From Pseudomonadales bacterium (GTDB lineage Bacteria > Pseudomonadota > Gammaproteobacteria > Pseudomonadales > Azotimanducaceae), in NCBI GenBank assembly GCA_028281885.1, contig JANQJA010000020.1, forward strand, positions 149,577 to 213,576: a stretch of 64,000 bases of DNA, written 5' to 3'. Below the pieces are notes generated by a model that saw only the letters and a program-made list of their open reading frames with translations, did not search any database and was not told where the DNA came from. The position numbers and the translations under genes are program-made. Shown one piece after another: positions 1-7,922 of this stretch (within the stretch, counting starts at the first letter, position 1; every line of letters begins with the position of its first letter).

Positions 1-140
1 TTTTTCAGCGATTCTTCGAAGATGATCGGTTCAAACACCTTGGTCAGAACCAGCATCAGGATGATGGCGCCGAAACCGCAGCTGATCACGTCAAGGAACG
101 ACAGGCTGATGCCTTCAACTTCGCGCCGTGATGTTTTCAT
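1..140 (-). CDS. ExbD-like single-pass membrane protein, N-terminal part only
   Basis: Only the first 46 codons are inside the window; the gene runs off the left edge. The ATG at 138-140 overlaps the stop of the upstream VWA gene in an ATGA arrangement, so it is translationally coupled. The product begins with a short basic cytosolic stretch and then one hydrophobic helix containing SLSFLDVISCGFGA. The VWA protein immediately upstream carries nearly the same signature (SLSFLDIMSCGFGA). An acidic residue at the start of the single helix is typical of ExbD/TolR/MotB partners of ExbB-type channels, so I infer a second stator-like subunit. The periplasmic part, and hence the real function, cannot be seen. 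Confidence 0.7.
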   Translation of the reverse strand, partial: MKTSRREVEGISLSFLDVISCGFGAIILMLVLTKVFEPIIFEESLK

Positions 141-1231
141 GGCCAGTCCTCTGACGGCGTGATGAATGAACCGCCGGTCAGCTGCGACAGAATCCAGAAG
201 TGGGGCGTCGCCATCGGGTCGCCTTCCATGGGGAACAGGATGACATTGACCGGGATGCCTTCCGGCAGTTCCTCCAGCGCACTCAAAAAGAGTCTGACTC
301 GTTCCCTTGAGGGAACTGCCGTACGACGCTGCGGTTCGTCGCCGATGGTTGGCAGGCTGTCAACGATCAGAAAGATATTGTCTGCCATGGGTGCCATCTT
401 TGATACGGCGGCAAAGGGATGATGCAGGGAGGTGCCGTCTCTGGGCTCATAGTCCTTAAGCCTGGCCAGCACCGCGTCGGTCTGCTCTCGCTCGATGCTG
501 GTCAACCAGTCGCCATCGGTACCAGGTAGTACTGGTTCCGCCGTGGTATTGAACGTCATCAGCTGGAACTTTGATCGAGGCGGCAGGTTGGCCATGATCC
601 ATTCGGTCGTGCGGATCGCTCGCTGCCATTTCTTCGAGCGTAGCTTGGCTTCCTTGTCCATGTTGCTCATGCGAATGGCATTCACGATGGTCTTGTGCAG
701 CATGCTGGCGGAAGCGTCCATCAGGATCAGTACGTGGGTGCCGCCAACGTTGATGCCAGTCAGGTACTGGCGGTTGCCTTCGCCCACAAACTGCCGCAGC
801 GCGGTGCCATCGAGCTCATCTCCACCCACGGTTCCCTGCAGACGTTCGGCTTCCTTCTCCAGTTCCTTGAGTTCCTGTTTCAGCGCTTCGATATCCTCGT
901 CACTGCTGGCGCCATCCTCATTCAGTGCCTGAATCTCACGTTCGATCTGGCGAATTTCCGTGATGATCTCCCGGGCCATGGATTCGGCGGTGATGATCTC
1001 ATCGTCCGTCTGCGACATGGTGTTTCTGATCTGCACCAGGTTTTCCGCACCGTCCTTGACTTCGTCTTCGAGCTTTCTGACTTCCGCAATCAGTTCCTCG
1101 CTCAGTTCGCTGGACTCGATCTCCGAGGCATGGTCGATCACGATGAAGATCAGAATGACCGCACCAAAGCCGCAGGACATGATGTCCAGAAAGGACAGGC
1201 TGAAGATATTCGGTTCGCGGCGCCGTGCCAT
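137..1231 (-). CDS. Membrane-anchored VWA-domain protein with ExbD-like N-terminus
   Basis: The 364-residue protein has a basic N-terminus, one membrane helix at about residues 10-33 with the SLSFLDIMSCGFGA signature, and a coiled coil at about 38-135 (E/K/L-rich heptads). A von Willebrand A domain follows from about 160 to 355. The MIDAS motif DASASM is intact and a DGTSLHH segment follows in the expected place. The topology predicts a periplasmic VWA domain, which in this family binds proteins or ligands through a metal ion. It lies 2 bp downstream of the Hsp70-like gene and overlaps the next gene by 4 bp. The Asp at the helix start, together with the ExbB-type channel two genes upstream, suggests it is the ExbD/MotB-like partner with a VWA effector domain. 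That role is inference; the domain calls are well supported. Confidence 0.85.
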   Translation of the reverse strand: MARRREPNIFSLSFLDIMSCGFGAVILIFIVIDHASEIESSELSEELIAEVRKLEDEVKDGAENLVQIRNTMSQTDDEIITAESMAREIITEIRQIEREIQALNEDGASSDEDIEALKQELKELEKEAERLQGTVGGDELDGTALRQFVGEGNRQYLTGINVGGTHVLILMDASASMLHKTIVNAIRMSNMDKEAKLRSKKWQRAIRTTEWIMANLPPRSKFQLMTFNTTAEPVLPGTDGDWLTSIEREQTDAVLARLKDYEPRDGTSLHHPFAAVSKMAPMADNIFLIVDSLPTIGDEPQRRTAVPSRERVRLFLSALEELPEGIPVNVILFPMEGDPMATPHFWILSQLTGGSFITPSEDWP

Positions 1232-1233
1232 CG

Positions 1234-2535
1234 TTAGCCGGAGACGGTGATCATGGTGAGGTCGCTGCCATCGATGCTCAGCTTGTCGCCGGGAGCAAGT
1301 ACACTGGAACCACTGGCATCGGCATCATTGATTCGTACCCGGGCGGTGTCATGCACATCGATGTGAGTTTCCCCGCCGCGTGAGTAAAGTGTGCAGGCAG
1401 CGCCGGTATCGGCGGTGACGATCCCGGTGCCTTCAATGCCAGCTATGTGAAAAGCGGCGCCGATGGTGTAGGCATGATTTCCGAACAGTATATGGGTGGC
1501 GCGATTCGGCCTTGATACTGCCGCCCGGGTGCTGTGGTTCAGCGGGAGACTGGTGACGTGACTGACATTACCGTTACCGGCGGCAACCGAATTCAGGTTC
1601 GCGTTGATGCCGTTCACGACGGCGTTCGGATCGAGGTTTTCAGTCTGCAGGTCTGCTACCAGGGCGATGGAATCCTTCAGCCCCGGGAACCCGGTGAATC
1701 GATCGGATAGCAGTAGTTGAGTTTCGCCATTGGCGTGCTGGCGCAGCAGCTGGACGATCTGGGGATAGATCGTCGAGCACGCCTGTAGCAACTGTTCGTT
1801 CGAGACAGAAACTTCATGACGCGCCGAGCCGGTATCCAGTTCAAATGCCGCGGCCTGACGCTGGCCCCGTGCCGCAATCCAGGCCGGCAGCGCGTTGAAC
1901 AAACGTTGTTCAGACTCGGCCTGGTGCATGGGGTCGTAGCGCGATGACTGGATGAATTGTCCGGCAACGATGTTGGCCCAGCGATCGAGCAGGGTGAACA
2001 GTCCCGTTTCGGCCACCGTCAGGGACTGCGTCCGCTGGAGCGACGCGTCCGCCTTCATCACAGTCAGGGTGATGCGATGGAGAAAGATATCCAGATGCAG
2101 AACCTGCGCGGTCCGGGCGAGTCTTGCCGCGGCAGCGATACTGGTATCCACGACGCCGCTGACAAGAATGCCACATTCCTGGGCCATACCGAGCAGCAGG
2201 CTGAGTTGTTCCCGGGTGTAGAAACCGGGAACAGCGAAGATGATGTCATCAATGCCTTTGCCCGCTGTCTGCCAGATGGACTCCAGATGAGAGAAGGCAA
2301 GATCGGCATGGTGCCGATAGGCCGGTGTGGCATTTGGCATGGGGTCTGTATTGAGCTGTGACCAGAACCGATTGTTGGTCCAGCGTGGCAGCAGACGGGC
2401 ATTTTGCTGACCCTCCGTACCCACCAGCAGGCGTTTGCCATCGAGCACGGCATAGCCGGGGCTGGTGAGAAGAATGTCATTGTCGACACTGAGCCGCAGG
2501 CCCGCGTCGTTCAGTTCAATAATGCCGGTCGTCAT
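1234..2535 (-). CDS. Hsp70/actin-like ATPase-fold protein
   Basis: A 433-residue cytosolic protein with no signal peptide or membrane helix. The first 300 residues resemble a divergent Hsp70/actin nucleotide-binding fold: an N-terminal beta-hairpin (TGIIELNDAGLRL), DDIIFAVPGFYTREQ like the Hsp70 'VPA.F...QR' strand-helix, a VVDTSIAAAARLA helix, and LLLSDRFTGFPGLKDSI near the end of the fold. The last 90 residues are beta-rich with APGDKLSIDGSDLTMITV, recalling the end of an FHA-like sandwich; that comparison is tentative. The phosphate loops are too divergent to judge ATP binding by eye. It lies between the ExbB-type channel gene (2-bp gap) and the VWA gene (2-bp gap), so it is probably a cytosolic component or regulator of the same envelope complex. 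Confidence 0.7.
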   Translation of the reverse strand: MTTGIIELNDAGLRLSVDNDILLTSPGYAVLDGKRLLVGTEGQQNARLLPRWTNNRFWSQLNTDPMPNATPAYRHHADLAFSHLESIWQTAGKGIDDIIFAVPGFYTREQLSLLLGMAQECGILVSGVVDTSIAAAARLARTAQVLHLDIFLHRITLTVMKADASLQRTQSLTVAETGLFTLLDRWANIVAGQFIQSSRYDPMHQAESEQRLFNALPAWIAARGQRQAAAFELDTGSARHEVSVSNEQLLQACSTIYPQIVQLLRQHANGETQLLLSDRFTGFPGLKDSIALVADLQTENLDPNAVVNGINANLNSVAAGNGNVSHVTSLPLNHSTRAAVSRPNRATHILFGNHAYTIGAAFHIAGIEGTGIVTADTGAACTLYSRGGETHIDVHDTARVRINDADASGSSVLAPGDKLSIDGSDLTMITVSG

Positions 2536-2537
2536 GA

Positions 2538-3383
2538 TTAGCTCTGCAGGTGACGAATCAATCGGGTATCGCAGTAATCTTCGGCATCCAGTACCAGCCG
2601 TTCCTGTGCCCGTTGTAACTGGTGCATCAGGAACATGATGATGATGCTGATCAGCAGTGCGACAAAGGTGGAGTTAAAGGCAACCCCGAGCGCCTGGGTG
2701 ACGCCCGCAATGTCTCCCTGCACGGCCTTGTGTGCCTGGGCGAGTGCCTGGCCGATACCGCGAACGGTGCCAAGAAAGCCGATCGAGGGAATCGCCCAGG
2801 CGATATAGCGGATCATGGAGAGTTCTGAATCCAGTCGTTCAGATTCTGATTCACAGATCGAGCGAACAGAGTTGGATACGTCCTGAATGTTCCGGGTCGA
2901 GCGAAACCGGTGCAAGGCAACCAGCAGCGCCCGCGGCAGCAGGTAGCGCTGCTGATCTTCGGGCAGCGCCTGCATCGGACGCGAGTATTCCCGGGCGTCT
3001 TCCGGCAGGATACTGGTGCCCTCGGCGCGAGGGACCAGATCGAATTGCAAAATCTTGCGTTCCTCCAGTACCCGCCAGGTCTTGTAACCCATCAGCGAAA
3101 ACGCCCACAACATGAGCACAAAACAGGCTTCCTGTTCGAAGTCCCTGATGACGATGTAGGGCGAACGTTCCGGCACGTAATTCGGATCGGCATTGATCAT
3201 CATCGCCTGTTCTTCGAGCGCCACCCGGGCATTGGGTCGGACGATGGATACATACACCGCATGTACGATGATGATCGCGATCACCAGTGAAAAGAGCTGG
3301 TAGAGGAACTCAACAGATATCTGCTTGCTCAAGGCCGTAGTCTCATATGTTGGTTGGAAAATCGACGGGTTTATCGACGTCAA
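2538..3383 (-). CDS. MotA/TolQ/ExbB-type proton channel protein
   Basis: This 281-residue membrane protein has a first helix at about residues 27-48, a second around 88-105, and the paired channel helices from about 195 to 265. The family signature AIPSIGFLGTVRGIGQAL and the following NSTFVALLISIIIMFLMH helix are typical of MotA/TolQ/ExbB proteins, which conduct protons and drive an ExbD/TolR/MotB partner. The frame opens with a TTG at 3383, inside the preceding small gene. Another TTG at 3330-3332, just after that gene's stop, gives a 264-residue product starting MSKQISVEF and is equally possible. Neither has a strong Shine-Dalgarno. The downstream ExbD-like VWA protein and the cut-off ExbD-like protein are the likely partners. 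Confidence 0.9.
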   Translation of the reverse strand: MTSINPSIFQPTYETTALSKQISVEFLYQLFSLVIAIIIVHAVYVSIVRPNARVALEEQAMMINADPNYVPERSPYIVIRDFEQEACFVLMLWAFSLMGYKTWRVLEERKILQFDLVPRAEGTSILPEDAREYSRPMQALPEDQQRYLLPRALLVALHRFRSTRNIQDVSNSVRSICESESERLDSELSMIRYIAWAIPSIGFLGTVRGIGQALAQAHKAVQGDIAGVTQALGVAFNSTFVALLISIIIMFLMHQLQRAQERLVLDAEDYCDTRLIRHLQS

Positions 3384-3591
3384 TCGCTTCGCTTGGGACG
3401 AAGGTGCGCAGCGATTCGGTCACAGTCTCGCGGAGGCCTCCGGTATTAACCGCGGGGCCTGGCTGATCCGGCAGCTCGGCCGTCTCGTTAGTCTCCTGCG
3501 CCGGTGGTACCTCGTTGGTTTGCGCTGGTCCCCCGAAAGCCTGCAAAGGCACAGTCACGCTCAGGAGAGCAGCAGCGAGCCACTTGTTCAT
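3343..3591 (-). CDS. Small exported protein of the ExbB operon
   Basis: An 82-residue product with a clear Sec signal peptide (KWLAAALLSVTVPLQAFGG) and a short mature part rich in Pro, Glu, Asn and Thr. I do not recognise a family. Its ATG overlaps the stop of the PEGA/SumF1-like gene by 4 bp, and its 3' end overlaps the longest ExbB reading frame by 41 bp. The ATGA coupling and the good signal peptide support a real gene rather than a shadow. The disordered composition suggests a periplasmic linker or accessory subunit, but nothing more can be said. Confidence 0.65.
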   Translation of the reverse strand: MNKWLAAALLSVTVPLQAFGGPAQTNEVPPAQETNETAELPDQPGPAVNTGGLRETVTESLRTFVPSEAIDVDKPVDFPTNI

Positions 3592-5639
3592 TCGACATAC
3601 CTCGCAACGCGAAAGCCGACGTCCGGTTTGGGCGCCGAACCGTAGTCCCGAAACGTCCAGCGCAATTCCGAGAACCTGCCGTGAGTGTAATTGGAACCGC
3701 GTACGACATGGTACTCCCCTTGTTCCGGGCCGGTCGGGTCCACCAGCTGTTCGCGCACCAACTCGATGGAATAGAAGTCATGAATCCACTCTGACACATT
3801 ACCGGCGAGGTCATGGATACCGAGTGTATTGGCGAAAAACGAACCGACCGGGGCGGGGCCACGGTAGGTGTCGTCATAACCGGCGATGAAGTAGGGCACC
3901 ATGTTGCGTGCCGACTCGTCGGCATAGTTGGCGTGAACCTCGGTGGGTGGCATCACTTCACCCCAGGGAAAGCGGGTTGGTGTGCCGCTGGCATAGCGAG
4001 CGGCCCATGCCCATTCCGCCTCGGTCGGCAGGCGGTAGCCGATGGTCATTGGCACGACGGCCTGAAAGCGGCCGTCTTTGAGCACATAGGCCGGGGGCAG
4101 ACCGTCTTTCTGGCTCAACCAGTTGCAGAACCGTGCGGCGTCTTCCCAGGAAACGTTCACCACGGGACGTTCCCCCTGGTTCAGCAGAGAGCGACCCAGC
4201 ACGCCGGAATCGTGATTCGGGGCAAACTGCTGAAACTGCTCATTGCTCACTTCGTGGACAGAAAGATAATAGGGCCGGGTCAGTCGGACTGATTTTTCGA
4301 TTTCATTCGACCGTCGACCAGGTTCCCGTCGGCCGGCCCCCATCGATAACTCGTCGGGAATAATCAGCTTGAACTCTGGCCCGCCTGCGCTGGCAAACGC
4401 GGTGGGAATCGCGGCAAGCGCCGCTTCGTCTTCGGTCTGTAACTGAACCATCAGCTGCTGGGTCAGCCCCGGTTTTGGTGTTACCTCGGTGCGATAGGTT
4501 GCGTACCCGGGTTTTCGGATCTCGATGTCGTGACTGCTGGCCGTCAGTTCAATCTGCTGTCCGGGTTCACCGCGAGAAACGCCGTCCACGAACAGCTCGG
4601 CCCCGGCCGGTTCCACCATGAGACGAATCACGCCCATGACCGGCCTGAGCCGGACGGACAGGGCCACGTCTTCGTCGGCGGCGACATCCACCGTGCGGGT
4701 TTCCTTTTCAAAGCCCGCTTTCGACAACTCAATGCGATAGCGTTCTCCGGGCCGCAATTTGATTTCGAGCGGTGTCTGGCCTTCAAAGCGATCATTGATT
4801 GTGACGCTGGCAGAGTCCGGGTCGGTTGCGACCAATACGGTGCCGTCAGCGCGAATGAGCTGCACGGTGTCGAGGGCCTGGTCAATGCCGGCAGTGACCT
4901 CCAATGACGTCTGCCAGGTCTTGAAACCCGGTTGCCTGAGCTGGAGCATGCGGGTGCCCCGAAGCAGCTCGATTGTCGCGGGTGTTTGTCCGACCTCAAC
5001 GTCATCCGCCAGAATCGTTGCCCCGCCGGGCATGCTGTCAAGCGTTACTTCCGCCCAGGCAGGCGCCAGTTCGGCAACAATCTCCTGGGCGACGCGCATA
5101 CCTTCAATATCGATCTCGGTGTCGAAGGGCAGGTATCGTTCGGGCTGGATCGAGATGTCATGCAGGCCGGGCGCGATCTCATCCAGAACCAGTGGCGTCC
5201 GTCCGACCGGCTGCTGGTCAACCAGGACCGTTGCCGTGACCTCGGGTATTGTGGTGATTGTCAGGATTCCCGGCAGCCGCTGCATGCTCAGGCTGAATTC
5301 CTGATCCGCTTCGCCGGTTACCGTAATCTGCTGGCTCAAGGATTCATAGCCAGGACGATGGGCGTCAACGACATAGTCTCCGGGCAGCATCATGTAACGC
5401 TCGCCCAGCCGATAGGTGAAGAAACCAGCTGTGACAGTCACGCTTGCGTCAGCGGGCTCGGTCTCTAATCGGACCGCCCGAGCGCTGAACATGAAGCCGA
5501 CGGCGACGATCAGTATCGCCAGTGCGCTGGCGATCGCGACCGGGACCGGCTTCAGGTAGAGCCTGCGCGACTCGCGGGTGGGATCGGCCCGGGTGAATGT
5601 GGCCGGTTCGATGATGAGATGATCGTTGTCTCCCGCCAT
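3588..5639 (-). CDS. Membrane protein with PEGA repeats and formylglycine-enzyme-like domain
   Basis: I take the ATG at 5637-5639, which overlaps the kinase stop as ATGA and has GAGAG about 8 nt upstream, rather than the TTG six codons earlier. The 683-residue product has a short cytosolic tail, one membrane helix at about 32-54, then roughly five PEGA-type repeats (about 55-400; for example PVGRTPLVLDEIAPG and FEGQTPLEIKLRPGE). A C-terminal FGE-sulfatase/SumF1-like domain spans about 430-683 (YRLPTEAEWAWAAR, GIHDLAGNVSEWIHDF, VGFRVARYVE). The domain keeps only one Cys (RFCNW) and lacks the C-terminal cysteines of true formylglycine-generating enzymes. It is therefore probably a periplasmic binding or scaffold module. 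PEGA repeats are often envelope or peptidoglycan-associated. Confidence 0.88.
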   Translation of the reverse strand: MAGDNDHLIIEPATFTRADPTRESRRLYLKPVPVAIASALAILIVAVGFMFSARAVRLETEPADASVTVTAGFFTYRLGERYMMLPGDYVVDAHRPGYESLSQQITVTGEADQEFSLSMQRLPGILTITTIPEVTATVLVDQQPVGRTPLVLDEIAPGLHDISIQPERYLPFDTEIDIEGMRVAQEIVAELAPAWAEVTLDSMPGGATILADDVEVGQTPATIELLRGTRMLQLRQPGFKTWQTSLEVTAGIDQALDTVQLIRADGTVLVATDPDSASVTINDRFEGQTPLEIKLRPGERYRIELSKAGFEKETRTVDVAADEDVALSVRLRPVMGVIRLMVEPAGAELFVDGVSRGEPGQQIELTASSHDIEIRKPGYATYRTEVTPKPGLTQQLMVQLQTEDEAALAAIPTAFASAGGPEFKLIIPDELSMGAGRREPGRRSNEIEKSVRLTRPYYLSVHEVSNEQFQQFAPNHDSGVLGRSLLNQGERPVVNVSWEDAARFCNWLSQKDGLPPAYVLKDGRFQAVVPMTIGYRLPTEAEWAWAARYASGTPTRFPWGEVMPPTEVHANYADESARNMVPYFIAGYDDTYRGPAPVGSFFANTLGIHDLAGNVSEWIHDFYSIELVREQLVDPTGPEQGEYHVVRGSNYTHGRFSELRWTFRDYGSAPKPDVGFRVARYVE

Positions 5640-7897
5640 CAGATTCTCTCGGTGCAACTGATGTAGATCGGTTCGATTTCACGTCCACCGATCAGCGTCA
5701 GTTCGTATTGGACGTTCTTGTAACCGGGTCTCTTGCCGACGATGGTGTACTGGCCTGGTGTCAGGGTAACGGAAGTTTCCTGGATCCGGCCCAGTTCACC
5801 GTATCGATAGATCGTGACGTCGGTACGGTTGTCCGAGCGTAGTCTTACCTCGACTGGAATTCGGGCAAGCGCGATGAACTGGGACAGGCGATCGATCTTG
5901 TTGCTGAGGATCGGACCGGGATTGTCTGACACGGCGGTCGCAACCAGGCGCCGCGCGTTCTGTAGTTCTTCGTCATTCGCCAGCAGGGTCGGTCGATTGA
6001 CCAGACGATCGACGGACTGATTCAAGGCGAGATTCTGCGCGGCTTGTTGCTCACCTTCCCGAGCCAGTACCAGGGTCGCATCCAGCGCCTGAATATCCTG
6101 GTAATGAGCGATAGCATCCGCCCAGTTTTCGTCGGTTTCTGCGATCCGGGCCTTTCCGGTCAGTTGATCGATTTCCCCCTGGGTAATGGCCAGGTCGACC
6201 TGCTGAAGACCATCGTCCGGCGCATCGGATGATGGCTGTATCTGGCGAGCCTGTTCAAATGATTGTCGGGCCTCGTCGTATTGCTGACTGGACAGTGCCG
6301 CAAAGCCAGCAGACATGGCATCGCTGAAACGACGCTGGTCGATGGCGGCCGTGATGCGCGCCTGTGCCGCGATGGCGGGTTGCCAGTCGGATCTTAGCGC
6401 CAGTGCATCAGTCGCTGCCTGTTTTGCTTCGTCGAGCTGTCCTTCCTGTTCCAGGAATGTTGCCTTCTCCAGCAGGTCGCGAAGAGACTCGAGTTGCATC
6501 GCGAGCTCAAGGCGATCCCGATGCTCGGCGTTGGTCGGCTCCATGGCGGTGACGATCTGATAGGCAGCAATGGCGGTCTCGTGATCGCCGTCGGCGACAG
6601 CGGCCTCGCCCGTTTCGATGTAGGACTGCTTGCGGGAATCTACCGAGGCGATTGTCGTTTCCAGCACCGTAATGGCTGCTTCATACAGCGCCAGGCCCGC
6701 TTCGAATTCGCCGCTGCGATAGGCTTCATCGGCTTGCTCTGTCAGCGCTTCCGACTCCGCATATTTATCGCCGCCCCATCGGTGAACGCCGATATCCTCA
6801 AGCGTAACCTGGAGTCTCAGGATTTCTTTCGCCAGGTCCTTGCCGCGTTGTTCCAGTTGCTCCTGACGTGCCTGCTCGAGTGGCGTCAATGCGGGAGTAA
6901 TGATTGTCGGTGTGGCATCAGGTGTCTCGACCGATGTCGATGCTGTTGTCGTCACAGGCGGTGGCTCCACCTCAGTTGTATCGTTAGGCAACAATGAAAA
7001 GACGACAAGGGCGGTAACAATCAGTCCGGCGAGTCCCGCCAGTGCAGTGGGCGTCGAGACTGAGCGACCACCGCCGGGTGTTTCAACTGGCGTGACTGGC
7101 ACTGTCCGGGGTTGAGTCGCGGTGGACCGGGTGAAGTGATTGGCCGGCGTCAGGGATGCGTCTGATTCACCAAGAATCGTATCCCTGAGGGTAGCAGTAA
7201 TCGCGGAGATATCGACGGGCCGGTCATAGGCGCGATCCGACAGCATCTGCTGAACCAGCGTGCCCAATGGCTCGGGCATGGGTGCGGCACCACTGCTGGA
7301 CAAGGGGCTGCGGGTCATCAGTGCGGTGATGATTCTGCCCAGGGAATAGATATCGTCGCTGGGGTCGGCAGCGTCACCGGCGCGGATCTGGTCACTTAGA
7401 TAGATGCTATTGGCGTTGTCTTCTCCGAGTGTGGGCGGCAGGCCAAAGTCGGTCAGCATCACCTGGTCCTGGTCATCGATCAGGATGTTGTGGGGATGCA
7501 GATGACCATGCGCCAGTCCAAGCGAGTGGGCGAACTCTATCGCTGCGAGTAACTGTTCAACCACCGGCCAGTGAGACCGTGGCGTGCCCTCGGTGACATC
7601 AAACGGACGCGCGTTCCGTACCAGCTGGGTGACGAGATACGGATGACCTTCATGTTCGCCGCGGCCGAATATGCGAGCGATGTTCGGGTGAATCAGGCCG
7701 CGGGTGGCGGCGATGGTCTGGTCAATGGTTGCCTGGGTAGCGGGTGAGAGCCGATCCGCTCTGATCTTTAGCAGGATACGTTCGCCGGAACTGCGATCGA
7801 GCGCAATCCAGCCCTCGGTACCTTCGCCTCGAGAAAGTCGTGATACCAATAAAAAATCGGCACCAAACTCTTGGCCTTCAACAAGCTGAAGCGTCAT
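5639..7897 (-). CDS. Pseudokinase-TPR-PEGA transmembrane protein
   Basis: The 752-residue protein has a cytosolic protein-kinase-like domain (about 10-245), a Pro/Thr linker, one membrane helix at about 285-304 and a periplasmic helical TPR-like region (about 350-640). A PEGA-type C-terminus ends the protein (about 655-745, PGQYTIVGKRPGYKN). The kinase fold keeps a glycine-rich turn (RGEGTEG), a Lys at the VAIK position (K44) and DFG (150-152). The catalytic loop reads HGHLHPHN at 130-137, so the HRD aspartate is His132. That predicts a pseudokinase that may bind but not transfer phosphate. It is translationally coupled to the PEGA/SumF1-like gene, and both share PEGA modules, so they probably meet in the periplasm. 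Confidence 0.88.
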   Translation of the reverse strand: MTLQLVEGQEFGADFLLVSRLSRGEGTEGWIALDRSSGERILLKIRADRLSPATQATIDQTIAATRGLIHPNIARIFGRGEHEGHPYLVTQLVRNARPFDVTEGTPRSHWPVVEQLLAAIEFAHSLGLAHGHLHPHNILIDDQDQVMLTDFGLPPTLGEDNANSIYLSDQIRAGDAADPSDDIYSLGRIITALMTRSPLSSSGAAPMPEPLGTLVQQMLSDRAYDRPVDISAITATLRDTILGESDASLTPANHFTRSTATQPRTVPVTPVETPGGGRSVSTPTALAGLAGLIVTALVVFSLLPNDTTEVEPPPVTTTASTSVETPDATPTIITPALTPLEQARQEQLEQRGKDLAKEILRLQVTLEDIGVHRWGGDKYAESEALTEQADEAYRSGEFEAGLALYEAAITVLETTIASVDSRKQSYIETGEAAVADGDHETAIAAYQIVTAMEPTNAEHRDRLELAMQLESLRDLLEKATFLEQEGQLDEAKQAATDALALRSDWQPAIAAQARITAAIDQRRFSDAMSAGFAALSSQQYDEARQSFEQARQIQPSSDAPDDGLQQVDLAITQGEIDQLTGKARIAETDENWADAIAHYQDIQALDATLVLAREGEQQAAQNLALNQSVDRLVNRPTLLANDEELQNARRLVATAVSDNPGPILSNKIDRLSQFIALARIPVEVRLRSDNRTDVTIYRYGELGRIQETSVTLTPGQYTIVGKRPGYKNVQYELTLIGGREIEPIYISCTERI

Positions 7898-7922
7898 AGA
7901 TCGCCACTGACTTCAGGGGGAG

